A stretch of DNA of 64,000 bases from Ilyonectria destructans (GCA_020740775.1 JAHEWK010000005.1:2914001-2978000); one strand, 5' to 3'; positions 34,648 through 46,543 are shown, counted from the first letter of the stretch. Made by a program: numbers and translations. The notes: generated from the sequence alone by a model not told the origin.

Positions 34648-35220
34648 AGCCTTCGATACCAGTTGGGAGATTCGGGAACTAACCTGGAGCAAATTGGTGG
34701 TTCCAACTTCCCTCTCTTTCACCTTTGTCTGTAGATATCTGATACCAATGATTTAATACACTTATAATATCGTTCATGAGACGATTGTCTATACCTCATG
34801 CCGTACGAAATTTTATAATTCTTGAACTCGTGGCTTTTTCTTTTGGACGCCCAGTTCTGCGCTTCAATCGGCTCGTGAGACTTCGTTGCCATACTTCGCG
34901 AAGGCTCCATCTGCGCTGTGGTCGTCCTGTGATGGGGTTTGATGACGGCGCAGTAATTACAAATGAGCAGTGTGCGAATTTCATGACGTAGTTGTTGGTG
35001 TATAGCCATGCTTGGATTTGGCTCTAGTTTAACGAGCACAAATTCTGGCTGATTGGGGACGGGACATGGGTTCGTGAGAAGAAGAGTGACAACATCAGTC
35101 CACATACTCTGAATTTGAGGCTCTAATCGGAGACACTTAAAACCTGACAATCACTAACTAGATTATCTCGTGGAGAAAGAAAAAGAAGTTCAGATTCATA
35201 GCGGCACCGAGGCTTTAAGC
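34648..35220. other. convergent intergenic region
   Basis: Holds the 3' ends of the siderophore transporter and of the leftward NLP gene. No gene was seen. Confidence 0.55.
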
Positions 35221-36162
35221 CTATCGGCTGCAGATCCAGCGGGCCTCATTGCGGAGAGAGGAGGGGTTGGTATCAGCACTTCCCCAGTCCCACCCATCCT
35301 GGATGAGCTCACCATCGTACAGCCAGTGTTCTCCGGGAAGGAAATACCAGTCCCAAGATCGAAATTCTTCTCGGGTGTTGGCACACGAGTTGAGGGATGT
35401 CTTTCTTGTCGAGAAGGTGGCATGGTAGTAGAAACCCTGGTAGACCTTGGCATGGTTGAGATTCTGGCCACCCTGAAGGAAGAGATCGTCGCTATTGCAC
35501 ATGTTAGTCATTGCGTACATGATCGAGGGGCGAGGAGAGGGCTGTGGCTCGCTTCAAGAAGGGCCGACCTACTCATTTACTGTGTTTTGGATCGCGTCCC
35601 ACTGGATGTAGTCCCAAGTGCTGTGCCACCCGAGGAGAGTTCCCGTACGTGTCCACTGGCCGTTACCGTCGCCATTCCAGATGACAATGGAGTTCTCCCA
35701 GTCGTGCGTGTGACCCGAATCCTTCTTGAAGTAGATACTATAAGCGACACGCCACTCGTTGTCGTTGCACTGACGGACGGTGAAGTACACAGGAAATCCG
35801 TTTCCGGGCGAGTTGACTCCGTTCCAGGGCCCTGGATCAGCGCAGCCTTCGGCTTGGGCTGTAAAGCAGAAATCAGAGTCAGCACCCTGGGTTTGGACGC
35901 CATCAGTCTCCGCAGCTTCGGGGTAGCATGGGGCGCGGTCCCAGGAACGACCGAAATGGTACATGGGAGCAGCGGCAACGGCAGCGGCAAGACCTCCTCC
36001 CTCTGAAGGAGCGGCAGTATTAGCGATTGTTTAATGATAGAAGCTGAGTAGCGAGATGGGGATTGACTCACGCTCGAAAGCGCTACTTGGGATAGAGTCG
36101 TTGGCCATGACAGCGGCGGCCATGAGGGCGGCGATGGCGGAGAAGACGGTTTTGAAAGACAT
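35221..36162 (-). CDS. secreted NPP1 / NLP (necrosis- and ethylene-inducing-like) protein
   Basis: Three exons: 36162-36072, 36002-35573 and 35491-35221; predicted 263 residues. Exon 1 encodes a typical signal peptide (Ala/Met-rich core, cleavage near AMA). The mature part carries the NPP1 fold with the central heptad GHTHDWE in place of the usual GHRHDWE. The metal-coordinating His and Asp/Glu of the heptad are kept; the Arg to Thr change is outside the usual consensus. Two Cys near the N-terminal part could form the type 1 disulfide. Intron 2 has a strong TGACTAAC branch site, and its donor (GTAGGT) was chosen because it alone restores frame. Family members act on plant membranes, but many fungal copies are non-cytolytic; activity cannot be told from sequence. 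Confidence 0.88.
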
Positions 36163-36869
36163 TGTAACGGCTCGCACTTGTCTTAGTCAAGCTGGTGCTC
36201 AAGATGGTGATAGTGGAGGATGGGAAGCTGGCTTATATATCATCTCGTGTGCGCCGATGGCACTTCCCGACTTAGCATTCGTATTACCATCAGTGGCCAT
36301 GAGTAACTCCGATCCTCGGCCCCCATTCGCAAACCTGAATCGTCGAATGCTACCCCACGTCCGACAGATCTTCTTAGATCTTGTGTTGTTTAGACTAAAA
36401 CGTTAGTGCCACAATCTCCGCTGCCAGATTGCGGATTAAGCTTTGGGTCTTTCGCCTGTATCACCCATATTCGCCATGTTTCGGCCCGCAAAACAGGCCT
36501 TGGAAATACGACTTCATGCTCGACTGTCTCAGCGGGATAAAACTTTTCACCTGGCTGAGACATTGCAATGCACATTCGACCTTGTGGGTTAGGCTGGCCT
36601 CACGTGGCCAATGAGATAATGAGGCGTTATTATGTCACCTACCGGTACAGCCTGACCGAGCTGATTGTCTCCCGCACCCTTTCCCCTCTTCCATCTCACA
36701 ACATTTGCCATTTTGTGCCTCAAATCACTTTCACAAACCGAGTCTCACAAAAGCGGGACGCCCGTTGTCCGCACCCCGTTGAGAATCAAGAAAAGCCCAC
36801 GGCCCTGCGCTCTCCAAGCGTGTACCACCCTGTCCGCACCCGTTCGACTTGAGCTGTACACATTGAAGC
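36163..36869. promoter_or_regulatory. divergent promoter region, NLP / unknown gene
   Basis: The gap separates the leftward NLP gene and a rightward gene of unknown function, so both promoters lie here. No gene or strong repeat was seen. Confidence 0.5.
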
Positions 36870-37708
36870 ATGGCGGTGAAGCAGGCGAGTCGTCGGCCTC
36901 AGTAGCCTGAAGTAAAGATCGTTCTTCTAACTTATCCTTGTCCTTGCAGAGTGGTGGTTCGACGAAGAGGGACAATGTCCCTGCTCGTTACAGCTCACGT
37001 CATGCGCGTGCCCGACTCCAGGCATACTTCGAGGCGTTGGCGACAAACGCCGAGCACTGGGAGGGACATAGCACTGAGATCGACGAGGAACTTCAGCTGG
37101 AGGCCTACAATGCCCTCATAGAGAACTTATACATGAGAAGGGTGCTCGCTAACCACCACGGCATCACCGAAGAAGAATTCGATAGACTCGTGGAGGACGA
37201 CCACATGGCTGCTGAAGCAGAAACCGCTATTGCTCCCCAGGTTTCTGTCAACTATGCAGGTATTGCACCTTCAGCACCCGATAGCCCACTTCAACCGTTG
37301 TCGAGGCCACCAACCACACCATTTCCAGGTCCTATAAATCCGACACGTCGTGTGCCAGTCGTACCAAATGATATCCCGAGGATCACTGAGCCTCCACATT
37401 TACTGGGGGCCTTGAACTCCAGCTTGTCACTGTCCCCTATCACAAAAAAGAATGTACCTCGACCTCAGCCCCCGATTCTCCCGCCTCTGTATGCACTCCG
37501 GCTGCCAGACCCATATGTCAACTATATTGACAGCCTTCCGGCGCTGCCAAGTGCGAGCATGCAAGACTCCAGAGACGGCACACATCATCTTAACCCGTAT
37601 GGTGCACAAAGTTTCCAAGTTCCCGTTGGCTCCAATACGATACATCGGCCAGAGGGTGCAACACGAGTGTCGACCAGGAAATCTTCGATCTTTCACTTGA
37701 TCCACTAG
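36870..37708 (+). CDS. hypothetical Pro-rich protein, about 255 aa
   Basis: Exon 2 (36950-37708) is open for 252 codons after a CTTGCAG acceptor. The only good start is a very short exon 1 from the ATG at 36870. It ends either at 36884 (rare GC donor, GCGAGT) or at 36875 (GT donor, GTGAAG); both keep phase, giving MAVKQ or MA before SGGSTKRD. Residues about 15-100 are helical and charged (RHARARLQAYFEALATNAEH, TEIDEELQLEAYNALIENLY, GITEEEFDRLVEDD). The rest is Pro/Ser-rich and looks disordered. I do not recognise a family. No signal peptide. The end may be incomplete if a further intron exists near 37650. Confidence 0.5.
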
Positions 37709-39347
37709 CGCCGGGATTTTCACAATTGAGTCGAAAGCCTTTCCTGGGCAAGGGGAAACCGCACCGTTTCCCGATAAACAAGCCAACAAATCTTCTGGAA
37801 CGAGATTAGTGACTAGGAACAGGCGGTGTGCTATTCACGGTATCAGGGTATGGATCGGTATCGAAAACTAACTTCATTGCGAAGTCAAAATGCAAGAGGT
37901 CGCTGCCCATTTCAAACACAGCTAAAGTCAATACAACTGCAAGAAATCAACGTCACCTTCTGTAATGCTAAAATTGTCTCACAACTCTATCGTGAAGATC
38001 TGTGAAGACATCGACTCCAAGATCAGAAAGCATCTGAGCTGTGAAAGACGAACATGTCTAAAATCCCCAGACTTAGCAAATACTTTACGATCAAGCCTCG
38101 AATCAGTACTTTCGACTCCTTAAACAGAAGTGCTGTATAATTTGTTTACAGGCATCACCAATGGCTCTTTGGTTAGAATGAGAAATTGATGCCACCATCC
38201 ATGTCTTTGGCATCGACCGCTGCAATGGTCACTAGCGACTGCTTGTAGTATTAATAAATAGCCCCTGCCTCCCAGTTATTTGGTCATTATGAATGATGAA
38301 CAGATAATCTATCAACCTGTATCGGCATTCGAGTTTGCGCGTTATATGGACGGCCTCGCGGAAGGTCTGCAAGTTTGACTTGGATTCGATGGCGCTTTCA
38401 GTGGTGGACTTGATTGGAGTTTATTCTTCCTTGCAGTGACCTATAGCGGCATAATTTCCTCCTTGACCGGAAGTCTCTAATAAAATATGGCTCCTTCGAT
38501 TTTTTCACTAAGCGTACATGGATTACTCTATGAGGTAGAGGAGCGTTATGGGATGCGGTTGTTAGGTATCAGGTATGGGTTTTAAGACACTCAATCAACC
38601 ATGCGGTAGCTAGTCGGAACGCTACCTCAAATCCTGTACTTTTATCTTGAGATATCTTATTTAGGCTTGGTTCGTACTCAATCCGAGTTTTATTGATTCT
38701 TAGCTGGGCTGGTGGTTCCAAGAATGTGGATGGGCTCGATGCTAACGTACGCGGCAGGCTGATGCTGTAGAAAACCGCGGGATGATTTGCAGTTTTTTCC
38801 CATTTCAAAATGACATCAGCAAATCTGGAGGAGGATCTGTAAGGAAACCTCGACGCCATTGTCTTTTTTCGTGGTCATCATGTTGCTCAGTGGCCACTGC
38901 CTAGCCCGCCCGGATTCCCTCAATGCCGGCATAAAGAATTTTGTGTAGAAGAGATGATGAATTGGCACTTGCATTTAGCTCTTTGATCGTTCCATAATAA
39001 AGCAAGCGATTGCCTTGACGCGGTTTTACTATGAGCCGGAGCACATAGCACCTTTCGCACAAGATAGCGGGAGACTTGATTTTTAGTTAGATATAACGAT
39101 AAGTGTGAGGGCAGTGTTACGCGAAGGGGGTGCTTTAGCTACTATGCAAAAACTCCCGCTCATTGTATGCCTAACTCAATAAGAGATGGCCTGATGCTAA
39201 AAGCGCCACTTAACGGCAGGTATAGTGTTTTAGGTGCAAGAAATCCTAATTTATTCGTATTTTTATCTTTTCCTTTTCTGGCCTTTCTGCCTTTATGTAG
39301 GTACCTTGCCCACAATTACTATAACCCAGCTGCTGCAGTGAATATAC
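37709..39347. other. AT-rich gene-free region
   Basis: About 1.6 kb, visibly more AT-rich than the left part of the window, with only short frames. No recognisable gene. It leads into the repeat zone from 39348. Confidence 0.5.
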
Positions 39348-39490
39348 TAGCTACAGTAGCCTTCTAGCAATATCAACCTTTTAGATGCAGCGACGGGACC
39401 TTCTAGCACAGTATCTCATCTTTTAGTACAGTATAGAATTTTCCAGTATAGCGACCTTTTAGTACAGTAACTCTCTAGCTACAGCGACCC
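39348..39490 (+). repeat. degenerate tandem repeat, about 20-bp unit
   Basis: Six to eight imperfect copies of a unit like CTTYTAGYACAGTATAGCGAC, seen at about 39361, 39378, 39400, 39420, 39441, 39456 and 39475. It lies at the left edge of a larger repeat-rich, AT-rich zone. Confidence 0.6.
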
Positions 39491-39654
39491 AGCTGGAAGG
39501 CCCCTATAAGAGCATAAGGCCTATTGCTGGTACATGTCGTCATCAGCTATATTTTTATTTACCGTAGCAGGCAGTGAGAAGATATGATAAGGCTAGTCTT
39601 AGTTCGGTTAGTGAACAGGGAGCTGAACTTTTACGTAGGTAGTAAAGCCGAAGT

Positions 39655-40398
39655 GTACTTTCATTTTAGTACTCCAAGAGGTGTTCGAATAGTTAGCCCT
39701 ACTGTCACGCGGATATCTTCACTTCCTGGCCTCTTTACTGTACTTTTAGTACTCTGAGGGGAGTTCAAATGGTCAGCCCTACTTTCAGAAATCTGCACTT
39801 CAACCCTACACCCTCTTCACTGCACACTTCAACCCTACTTCAGTCGTCAGCCTCACTTTGGAGCATTTCACTGCAATTTTAGCACTCCTAGGGGAGTCAC
39901 TGCAATTTTAGCACTATGAGGGGAGTTCAAATGGTCAGCCCTATTTTCAGAAATCTTCACTGCAATTTTAGCACTCTGAGAGGAGTTGGGTCGCTCAAAA
40001 TACGGTGCGGAGCATGAGGCTCGGTTCTAATGTGCAATCAGGCCGCCCAAGGGATGGCGATGGGTGGTCGAACGGTGTCGGATAGACGTCGTTCGACTTA
40101 CATGAAATAGCGTACTGTCGAGGTGTCGAACCGTGTCGAACGGAGCCGTTTCAACGCACAGGTCGACGTCGCTGGTAATTGATGAAATAGGAAAATGAGG
40201 TACGGGATACTGCCGGTTGAGATCGCCTGACCTCAACACGAACACGAGCGGTGCCCCGTTCAATTCTTTGCACTGCAATTTTAGTGCTCCGAGGGAAGTT
40301 GGGCCACTCAGAATACTGTACCGTGCACGGAGTCCTATTCGCTCGCTTTCTGGTGGGGTATCACAACTCCTCTGGAAGGGCTAAAATTGCAGTGAAAA
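39655..40398. repeat. dispersed/inverted repeat family with CACTGCAATTTTAGCACTC core
   Basis: At least six direct copies (about 39655, 39735, 39866, 39898, 39958, 40271) and one inverted copy (40365-40398) of a 30-60-bp unit. The core is CACTGCAATTTTAGCACTC then TGAGGGGAGTT, and two copies continue with CAAATGGTCAGCCC. The copies at 39958 and 40271 also share a longer tail (GTTGGG..CTCA.AATAC). Together with the inverted copy this looks like termini of nested small non-autonomous elements (MITE-like). No transposase frame lies between them. Confidence 0.65.
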
Positions 40399-40996
40399 TG
40401 GATGGGTGGTGGATTAGGCTGATCATTCCAACTCCCGAAATGCATGACAGCCAATCCTAAGATATCACAAAAGAACCGAGCCTGATCAAGACATAGCTGG
40501 AATATACAACACGTTTTTGAGTGGTAAAAACTTAACAACCAGCTTGTAGGACGTACCATACAGAGACACAGATTAGCACACTCTGAAGTAACTTCTACCA
40601 ACCCTTACTCATCCCAAATGCCACCCTTCAGCTGAAGAAGCGCACGCAGGGGCCTCAATTTGTACTCCTCTCGGTCATCATAGCTTGAGTTCTTCCACCG
40701 GCCCAATAAAGGCATACCGTCCACTCTTGAGAATGGATGTTAAAAACCCCCACCTTTCTAGATAATGATATCTAGCCTCTCCCACTACCGAGTCAAGACA
40801 GGTGGAACCCCCCACTTACGCAGGACTCGAATATAAGAGACTCAGCGTACACTTCAGACGATTAAGGATAATTCAAACAAGCTGCTTCTACCCTCAGAAT
40901 CTTCTGGGACTTGACTCCTTGTATAATTATTAAATAAATAAAAAAAACTTCTGTGTAAGCTGCGACTACTATCAATCAGTAGGTTCGCCCTTTGAA
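40399..40996. other. AT-rich intergenic region before the SnoaL-like gene
   Basis: Contains A-rich and T-rich runs and no ATG that leads convincingly into the next coding frame. It presumably contains the promoter and perhaps a lost or unrecognised first exon of the SnoaL-like gene. Confidence 0.4.
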
Positions 40997-41455
40997 GTGC
41001 GTACAACTTATAGGAATGAAGAACTAATAACTCCAGTGTCCTCCTCCGAAGCTAAAGAGATTACCGCTACTCTCCATGCCTATGGCGCGGCCCTAAAAAG
41101 TCGTAATGTGGAAGAGGCGGTCGCGCTGTATACCGCAGATGGTGTTATAATGCCGCCCCATTTTCCCGCCAGCGCCGGCACCCAGGCTCTACGCGAGTCG
41201 TACACACGCATCTTCGCATCCGTGCAGCTCGTTATCACCTTCGAAATCGAGGAGGTGGTCGTCATGTCACCCGACTGGGGTTTCGCCAGGACGACGGCTG
41301 AGGGTACCAAAACCATGCTCGCGACTCAAGAGTCAGAACCGCATGCCAACCAGGAGCTGTTTATAATGAAGAAGGAAGATGGCAAGTGGAAGATTGCCAG
41401 ATATGCTTTCTCTACTATGAAACCGCTGGTTCAGAATGGGATACAGAGGAGCTGA
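40997..41455 (+). CDS. SnoaL-like / DUF4440-like protein, 5' end unresolved
   Basis: The frame gives about 150 residues: EAKEITATLHAYGAALKSRN, VEEAVALYTADGVIMPPHFP, FEIEEVVVMSPDWGFARTTA, HANQELFIMKKEDGKWKIAR. This is the NTF2/SnoaL-like cone fold used by ketosteroid isomerase-like and DUF4440 proteins. The frame lacks an ATG: it opens upstream at 40934 and the only codon available as a start is GTG (40997), not a normal fungal start. A splice acceptor (ATCAATCAG, ending 40979) could join an upstream exon, but I cannot find one with an ATG. So the gene is either a 5'-truncated copy or has a distant small first exon. It is convergent with the metallo-beta-lactamase-fold gene, 343 bp between stops. 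Confidence 0.65.
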   Translation: MRTTYRNEELITPVSSSEAKEITATLHAYGAALKSRNVEEAVALYTADGVIMPPHFPASAGTQALRESYTRIFASVQLVITFEIEEVVVMSPDWGFARTTAEGTKTMLATQESEPHANQELFIMKKEDGKWKIARYAFSTMKPLVQNGIQRS

Positions 41456-41798
41456 AAATGGATGCGATTCGGACTTCGTACATTCAATCTAGTCCCAATG
41501 ACACGTTGTTAACACTATCAATGGTTCGGGAAAAGATTCAATCAATGAGTGGTTATGATATCTATATGAGAAATATTATACAGTGTCTAAACATTTTTTC
41601 ATGTAACAGTATTCAGTTGTTCCGGTTCGCCTAGCCTGAGAAGGGCTCCCGTGGGACCACTCGATGATATTATCTACAGCTAACCACCATGGAAGAGGCG
41701 ATAGATTGTGCGAGTATTCTTGTAAAAGGAATACCTTGGCCACGCAAGTCTAAGGCCCAATGTAATTTGAAGTGAAGAGCGAGGTCGAATCCACATGT
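41456..41798. other. convergent intergenic region
   Basis: Holds the 3' ends of the SnoaL-like gene and of the leftward metallo-beta-lactamase-fold gene. Nothing else was seen. Confidence 0.5.
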
Positions 41799-43884
41799 TT
41801 AGCATTTTGCAGCTCCAGCCTTCCAATCAAGAGTCGACATTTTGGGATACGGGTATCCGGTGATGTTGATCAAATCAAGGAGCGGTGTAACAAGCCTGTG
41901 AGTTGGGAGAACCCTGTGTTATGGTTAAAATGTGCCTGCCCTTGGTTTAGTATCAGGGCCGGTACTTACATCGCATTCTCAGTCAGTCCGTCTCCCATCA
42001 CCTGATCGAGCCACTGCCTCATAAGAGCTTGATCCGACTGTTCAGTTGAAATACCTGCTTGCCAGACATCTGCTTCGAGGACAGCCACTGTGGAGTTTTC
42101 AGAAGGGCACTTGGCAGTGACGAAGCTGTAAGACCAGTCTGCGGCGTGGGATCCTTGCTCTTCCCATAAGAACCAGGCTTGGATATTGCCATCAGAGTGG
42201 ACGTAGGGATTCGTGTCACTTCACCACAAATTAGCCCAGCTGTAACTTGAAGCAATAAAGAGTTCAAAACTCACTTGAAAGTCACGAATGTTGCATTCGG
42301 AATGCTAGACCAGTGCTTTACTGCCATGTCGGGCACGATGAGCTTTGCGCCAGCTTCGACATATTTGTTAGCTCCCCCACTATGGTCGCCGTGGTGGTGT
42401 GTCGGCTACCAAGTTGTAAGCCAAAGTATTCACGTATCACCTTATTTTTTGCTGCTTACCCAGAGATGAGTGATCGGCTTGTTCAAGTTCTGAGCAATCC
42501 ATTGAATCACCTTTTCGCTAAATTGAGGCGGCGCATCGCACACAATGACCTCTGTCTCGAACTCGAGAATCATCTGTTTAACGCCAAGAGGGTCGTCATC
42601 GAGAATGAGCCAGTGTACCCAGGGGAGGTCAGAAATCGGCTGCTCTCCTTTGAGACCTTCCACCGTGACATTCTTTATTCCAGCCCAAAGCATGTTCGAG
42701 CTGAACTCTGTGATGCGCGCATGCGATAAGCCTTGGACTTTCTTGGGTGCCGCCTTCGGAAACATGCTCTCCTCTTCTGATATACCATCAAAAAAGTCGG
42801 ATGAGAAGTCCGGGTTCAAGCTTATCTGCTCGATGACATAATCCTCCAGGACGGCATTGAGGTTCTGATAGGAGGAGTTGTAGATGCTCTGGATCTGATG
42901 AGGAAATTTGAGCCCTTTCACAGATTTGTAGTTTGAGAGGTAAAGATCGAAGGTTGATGCTCCATAGATCGAATGGTCTTCTAGGGTGCGGACAATGTAG
43001 GGCAGATTGCTGGAGGGGTCAAAGATGACACTGAGGTCGAGATGAGAGTCGTAAACTGTGTATTGTTAGCCATATTCTCGACAAGAACCGTTTCTCATAC
43101 CGCTGAACATTTCCACGTTGTTGATGATCGTCTTTGAAACTGATGTACTTTTGCTCGATTTCAACTTGGCTAGTCAGCATGGCATTCTTAGACTGACCAG
43201 GATTATATGTACCTTGAGAAGGAGTCTCGGGTCGAGCATGTTACCATGCAAAACCATGTACTCAGCAAGCGCAGCTATGGTAGCAATTAACATTTTAAAT
43301 CCATTAAAGAAGAGATGCCGACGTACAATCCGTGTATCCGGACGCGAGATCCGGAGGAAGCCAAATCTGGTTGTTCCCATGAACGTAGCAGGCAAATCCA
43401 TCGTCACCGCTCTGAACCACAAGTGAGAAGTTGAAAGGTTCGAGGGTAGGCGATGCCCATACCCAGTACGCTGTATTTTGTGAGCCTCATTTGCCATTAT
43501 GCGTTGGAAGTGACTCACAACTGGGGACAAATTGCCTGTCAATTCGCTGTTGTAATTCATCCGAAGCGAAACTGAATGATATGTTTTGATGTCCTGAGAT
43601 CGCAATAAATGTATCGGCTCTAGTCAACTCATAGCTTTGCATGAGGGTTCGTGAGCGATAGTTGCTATCAATTGTCAGAAAATGGTGGAACTTTATGGCT
43701 TGGAATAGTACTTTGGGGAATGGTAAGTGACGCCGTGGAGGTCTTGGAGAGCAGACTCGCCACCAAGGGCTTCCAAGGCCGAGTCAAGGATATCTCCAAC
43801 TGAGCACGAGGTCTCCGTCAAAGGAACAGCAGTCGCCAAGACGGCCGATAGGAGGGAAATCCCAATCAACTTAAAAGGCACCAT
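41799..43884 (-). CDS. secreted metallo-beta-lactamase-fold hydrolase
   Basis: Nine exons: 43884-43712, 43664-43519, 43470-43327, 43274-43213, 43164-43101, 43055-42460, 42405-42275, 42218-41970 and 41913-41799. All splice junctions keep frame and give about 559 residues. The start MVPFKLIGISLLSAVLATAV is a signal peptide. Early landmarks are SALEALGGESALQDLHGVTY, NNYRSRTLMQSYEL and FACYVHGNNQIWLPPDL. The PTHHHGDHSGGANKYVEAGA block supplies the HxHxDH metal site of the MBL fold, and VTHLW-type strand order around it fits. Substrate unknown. It stands next to a Zn2Cys6 regulator (divergent) and a SnoaL-like gene, as in small metabolite or detoxification loci. The penultimate stop-like ATGTAAGT is read as a donor because exon 9 continues openly to AAKC. 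Confidence 0.8.
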
Positions 43885-44378
43885 GTTGGAAACAGGAGGA
43901 ATTGCAAGAGTACAGAAGTAGTTGGAGTTGGAGAAGAGGTGATGATGGAATTGGAAGATGATGTGTAAATTATCATCTGTTTGTCTTTAAATATCGAGTC
44001 GAGTCAACATTACGATCACCGCTTCTGGTGCGCTTTGAGCACCCGAGGACTACACGGAACTGAATAGCTACCCCGGGCACGGATGCTCAGCGCGCGCAGT
44101 CCCAATAATCGGTAGGATTTTGCCAAGGTTATTACAGGACTTTTGCTCCGCCTAGAATACGTGCGTCTGAGCCTCCGTCTTACTGATCTCCCTAAGCCCT
44201 TCTTGGACGCGATTGGCGCCATTGAGGTCATCTTACGCGCTTCTCTCAAATGACTAAGCCAGCGCGGTCGAGAATAAGCCTCCGCGCTCCGGTTGTCGAG
44301 CGGTGCCGACCTCTTAACCACCCCGAAGAAACTCTGGACTTCCTTTTCACTCACCACTCACCCAAATTAAGTGCGGAA
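43885..44378. promoter_or_regulatory. divergent promoter region, MBL-fold gene / Zn2Cys6 regulator
   Basis: A 494-bp gap between two divergent genes. It includes several CGG/CCG words (for example CCGGTTGTCGAGCGG near 44291-44305) of the kind bound by Zn2Cys6 factors, so autoregulation and co-regulation are plausible. No gene was seen. Confidence 0.45.
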
Positions 44379-46543
44379 ATGAGTTTGATGCCGACAGATA
44401 TCCCGCGCAGTGAGGCGCCGCCCCAGACTTCCAGCCCTGTCGGCCTAAATCGGACATGCCAGGTAATTGCGTGCCGCCTATTCCCGTTCCCGCCAGCCCG
44501 CGGTGTCTAATTTGGGTCCTCCACAGGGCTGCCGCCATCGTCGGATCAAATGCATAATTCCATCACAAGACCCACAGCCAAATCAGAAGAAATGCACTAG
44601 GTGTATGAAGCTCGACATCGACTGTGTTTTCCTTCCTCCTGCCATCAAAAAGACGCGCCGGAGAAACGAAACGAGGATCAAAGAACTTGAGCGCAAGTTC
44701 CAACAGATCCAGCAGAGCATCAGCGAACCACGAAGCGCGCCTCTTGTCTCGCTCTCTGGTCCAAATGGAGAGACCGATGCGCAATTCTCCGCACCTTCGG
44801 ATGGCCGATCCCCGGCAACAACGCCCAGCACTCTTGACTCGCTGCTGCTGACACCTTCTCCCGATGATGCGACAGCAGACCCAGTTTCGAGAGGGCTTCT
44901 CAATCATAACCAAGCGGAAGGACTGTACTGGGCCTTTTGCCACAACTTTGAGCCACTTTATCCGCTTGTGCATGTACCAGAATCATTGACGTGTGAGGAA
45001 ACTCGCATAACTCGGCCTGCACTCTTTCGAGCAATTATCACGGCCGCCTCCAGTAGTACAGATCCAAACCTCTCTCGAGCCTTGTTCCACGACACGGGAA
45101 AGTTCCTCGCCGAGAAGGTAGTGGTGTCTGGGGAAAGGTCCTTGGATCTTGTCCAAGCCCTCCTTATCATGTCCACCTGGCAACAGCCTCCCGAAAAGTT
45201 CCAAAGACTCAAGTTCAGCCAGTCTTCACAGTTGGCAGCAACAATGGTTATGGATCTTCAGTCATCAAATGATGAAAACTACAAAATTCCTGATCCTAAA
45301 AACGCCTTTGTCCCATCAGATCACTTGATAGAGACTTGCAGGAGTTTCCTCGCGTGCTATTTTCTCTGCTCTAGGTGAGTTCCAATTCACCCCTATGGGT
45401 TACCAAACTAATCAGACAATGTCTAGCATTGCGCTTTCGTTTCGCCGACCAAACGGGCTTCGCTATGGGGCCTGGGTCGAACGCTCCACAAAGGTCCTTG
45501 AGATGGCTCCATTCCTTCATCCGAACGACCGTCGGCTCCTCGCCTGGGCCAGACTGCAACGACTCGCTGAGGAGAGTTTAACAATGGTCGGGTTTGATGA
45601 AGGAATGGCTGTAGATTTCTCCGACACTCGTACACGCTTCATCCTGAGGAACTGCGCTCAGGCGGTAACCAAGTGGAGAGAGTCAATTCCAGAAGATATC
45701 ATGTGTGGTGGGTAGCACGTCCACTTACCAGAGACTTTGGCTAACTTTGTTGAAGGACCGCTTGAGATACACTACCAGATGATTCTCGTCAGTCTCGATG
45801 AACCTGCACTCTACGGTGGCCACGAAATTGCCGACTTCCGCCCTCCGTACGTGATACGGGCACTGCCATTGGCAAAGAAGCCGCAAAGCGCGGATCGGGT
45901 GAATGTCATTGGCGCAATCACCAAGTGTGCTGTGTCGGCCCAACAACTCATCACGGCCTTCATCAACCTCCCGGTCGAGGTCCTTCGATCAGCGCCAGTC
46001 ATTACCTACACGAGAATGTCTTACGCTGTGATCGTGTTGATCAAGGTTTACGTATCGACGCAGAGAAATGGCGACACAGAAAATTCCCTCCTTGATAAAG
46101 AATGGACCCCGAAGCATTTCCTCGTTCGGATATTGGAGAAACTGGAATTGGCTGCAGGTCAGCAACGCCTTGATATCTCAGTGACTTTCAGTTGTGTCCT
46201 CGCCAACTTGGCCCGATGGTGTGCTAGCAACCTGGACCAGAACGGCCTCTCCGGCCAGTTCATTGAGCCCATGATACACCTACCAGGCAAGACTACCAAC
46301 AGTGACACAAGCAGTGTCAATAGTGATCCGAATCATCTGATGGTTCCTGGCTCTCTGTATGCCACTCCCAGTGAGCCAGCGACACAAGAAACCACTTTCC
46401 AGTCCTGGTCAAATATGGAGGACTTTTCATTGCTCGGAGATCTATATCTCGGCACGTTGGGTTCAAGTCCTGGATCTGGTATGGTGAACAGCCTTCCAGA
46501 GTTTGACTTTGACAGATGGGACATAGGCAGCAGCTCGAGTTGA
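44379..46543 (+). CDS. Zn2Cys6 transcription factor
   Basis: Four exons: 44379-44462, 44527-45374, 45427-45707 and 45756-46543; 666 residues. The zinc cluster is split by intron 1: the first Cys is in exon 1 (RTCQ) and the others follow in GCRHRRIKC and KCTRCMKLDIDC, giving C-x2-C-x6-C, a 16-residue loop with Pro, then C-x2-C-x6-C. A basic linker and coiled coil follow (KKTRRRNETRIKELERKFQQ), then a middle homology region (FCHNFEPLYPLVHVP, RPALFRAIITAASS). It should be nuclear and bind CGG half-sites. Position between the divergent MBL-fold gene and the convergent SDR (109 bp away) suggests local pathway control (inference). Confidence 0.9.

Noticed and set aside
39655..40398. CRISPR-like array
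   Set aside because: Repeats are irregularly spaced, differ in sequence and orientation, and the genome is fungal.
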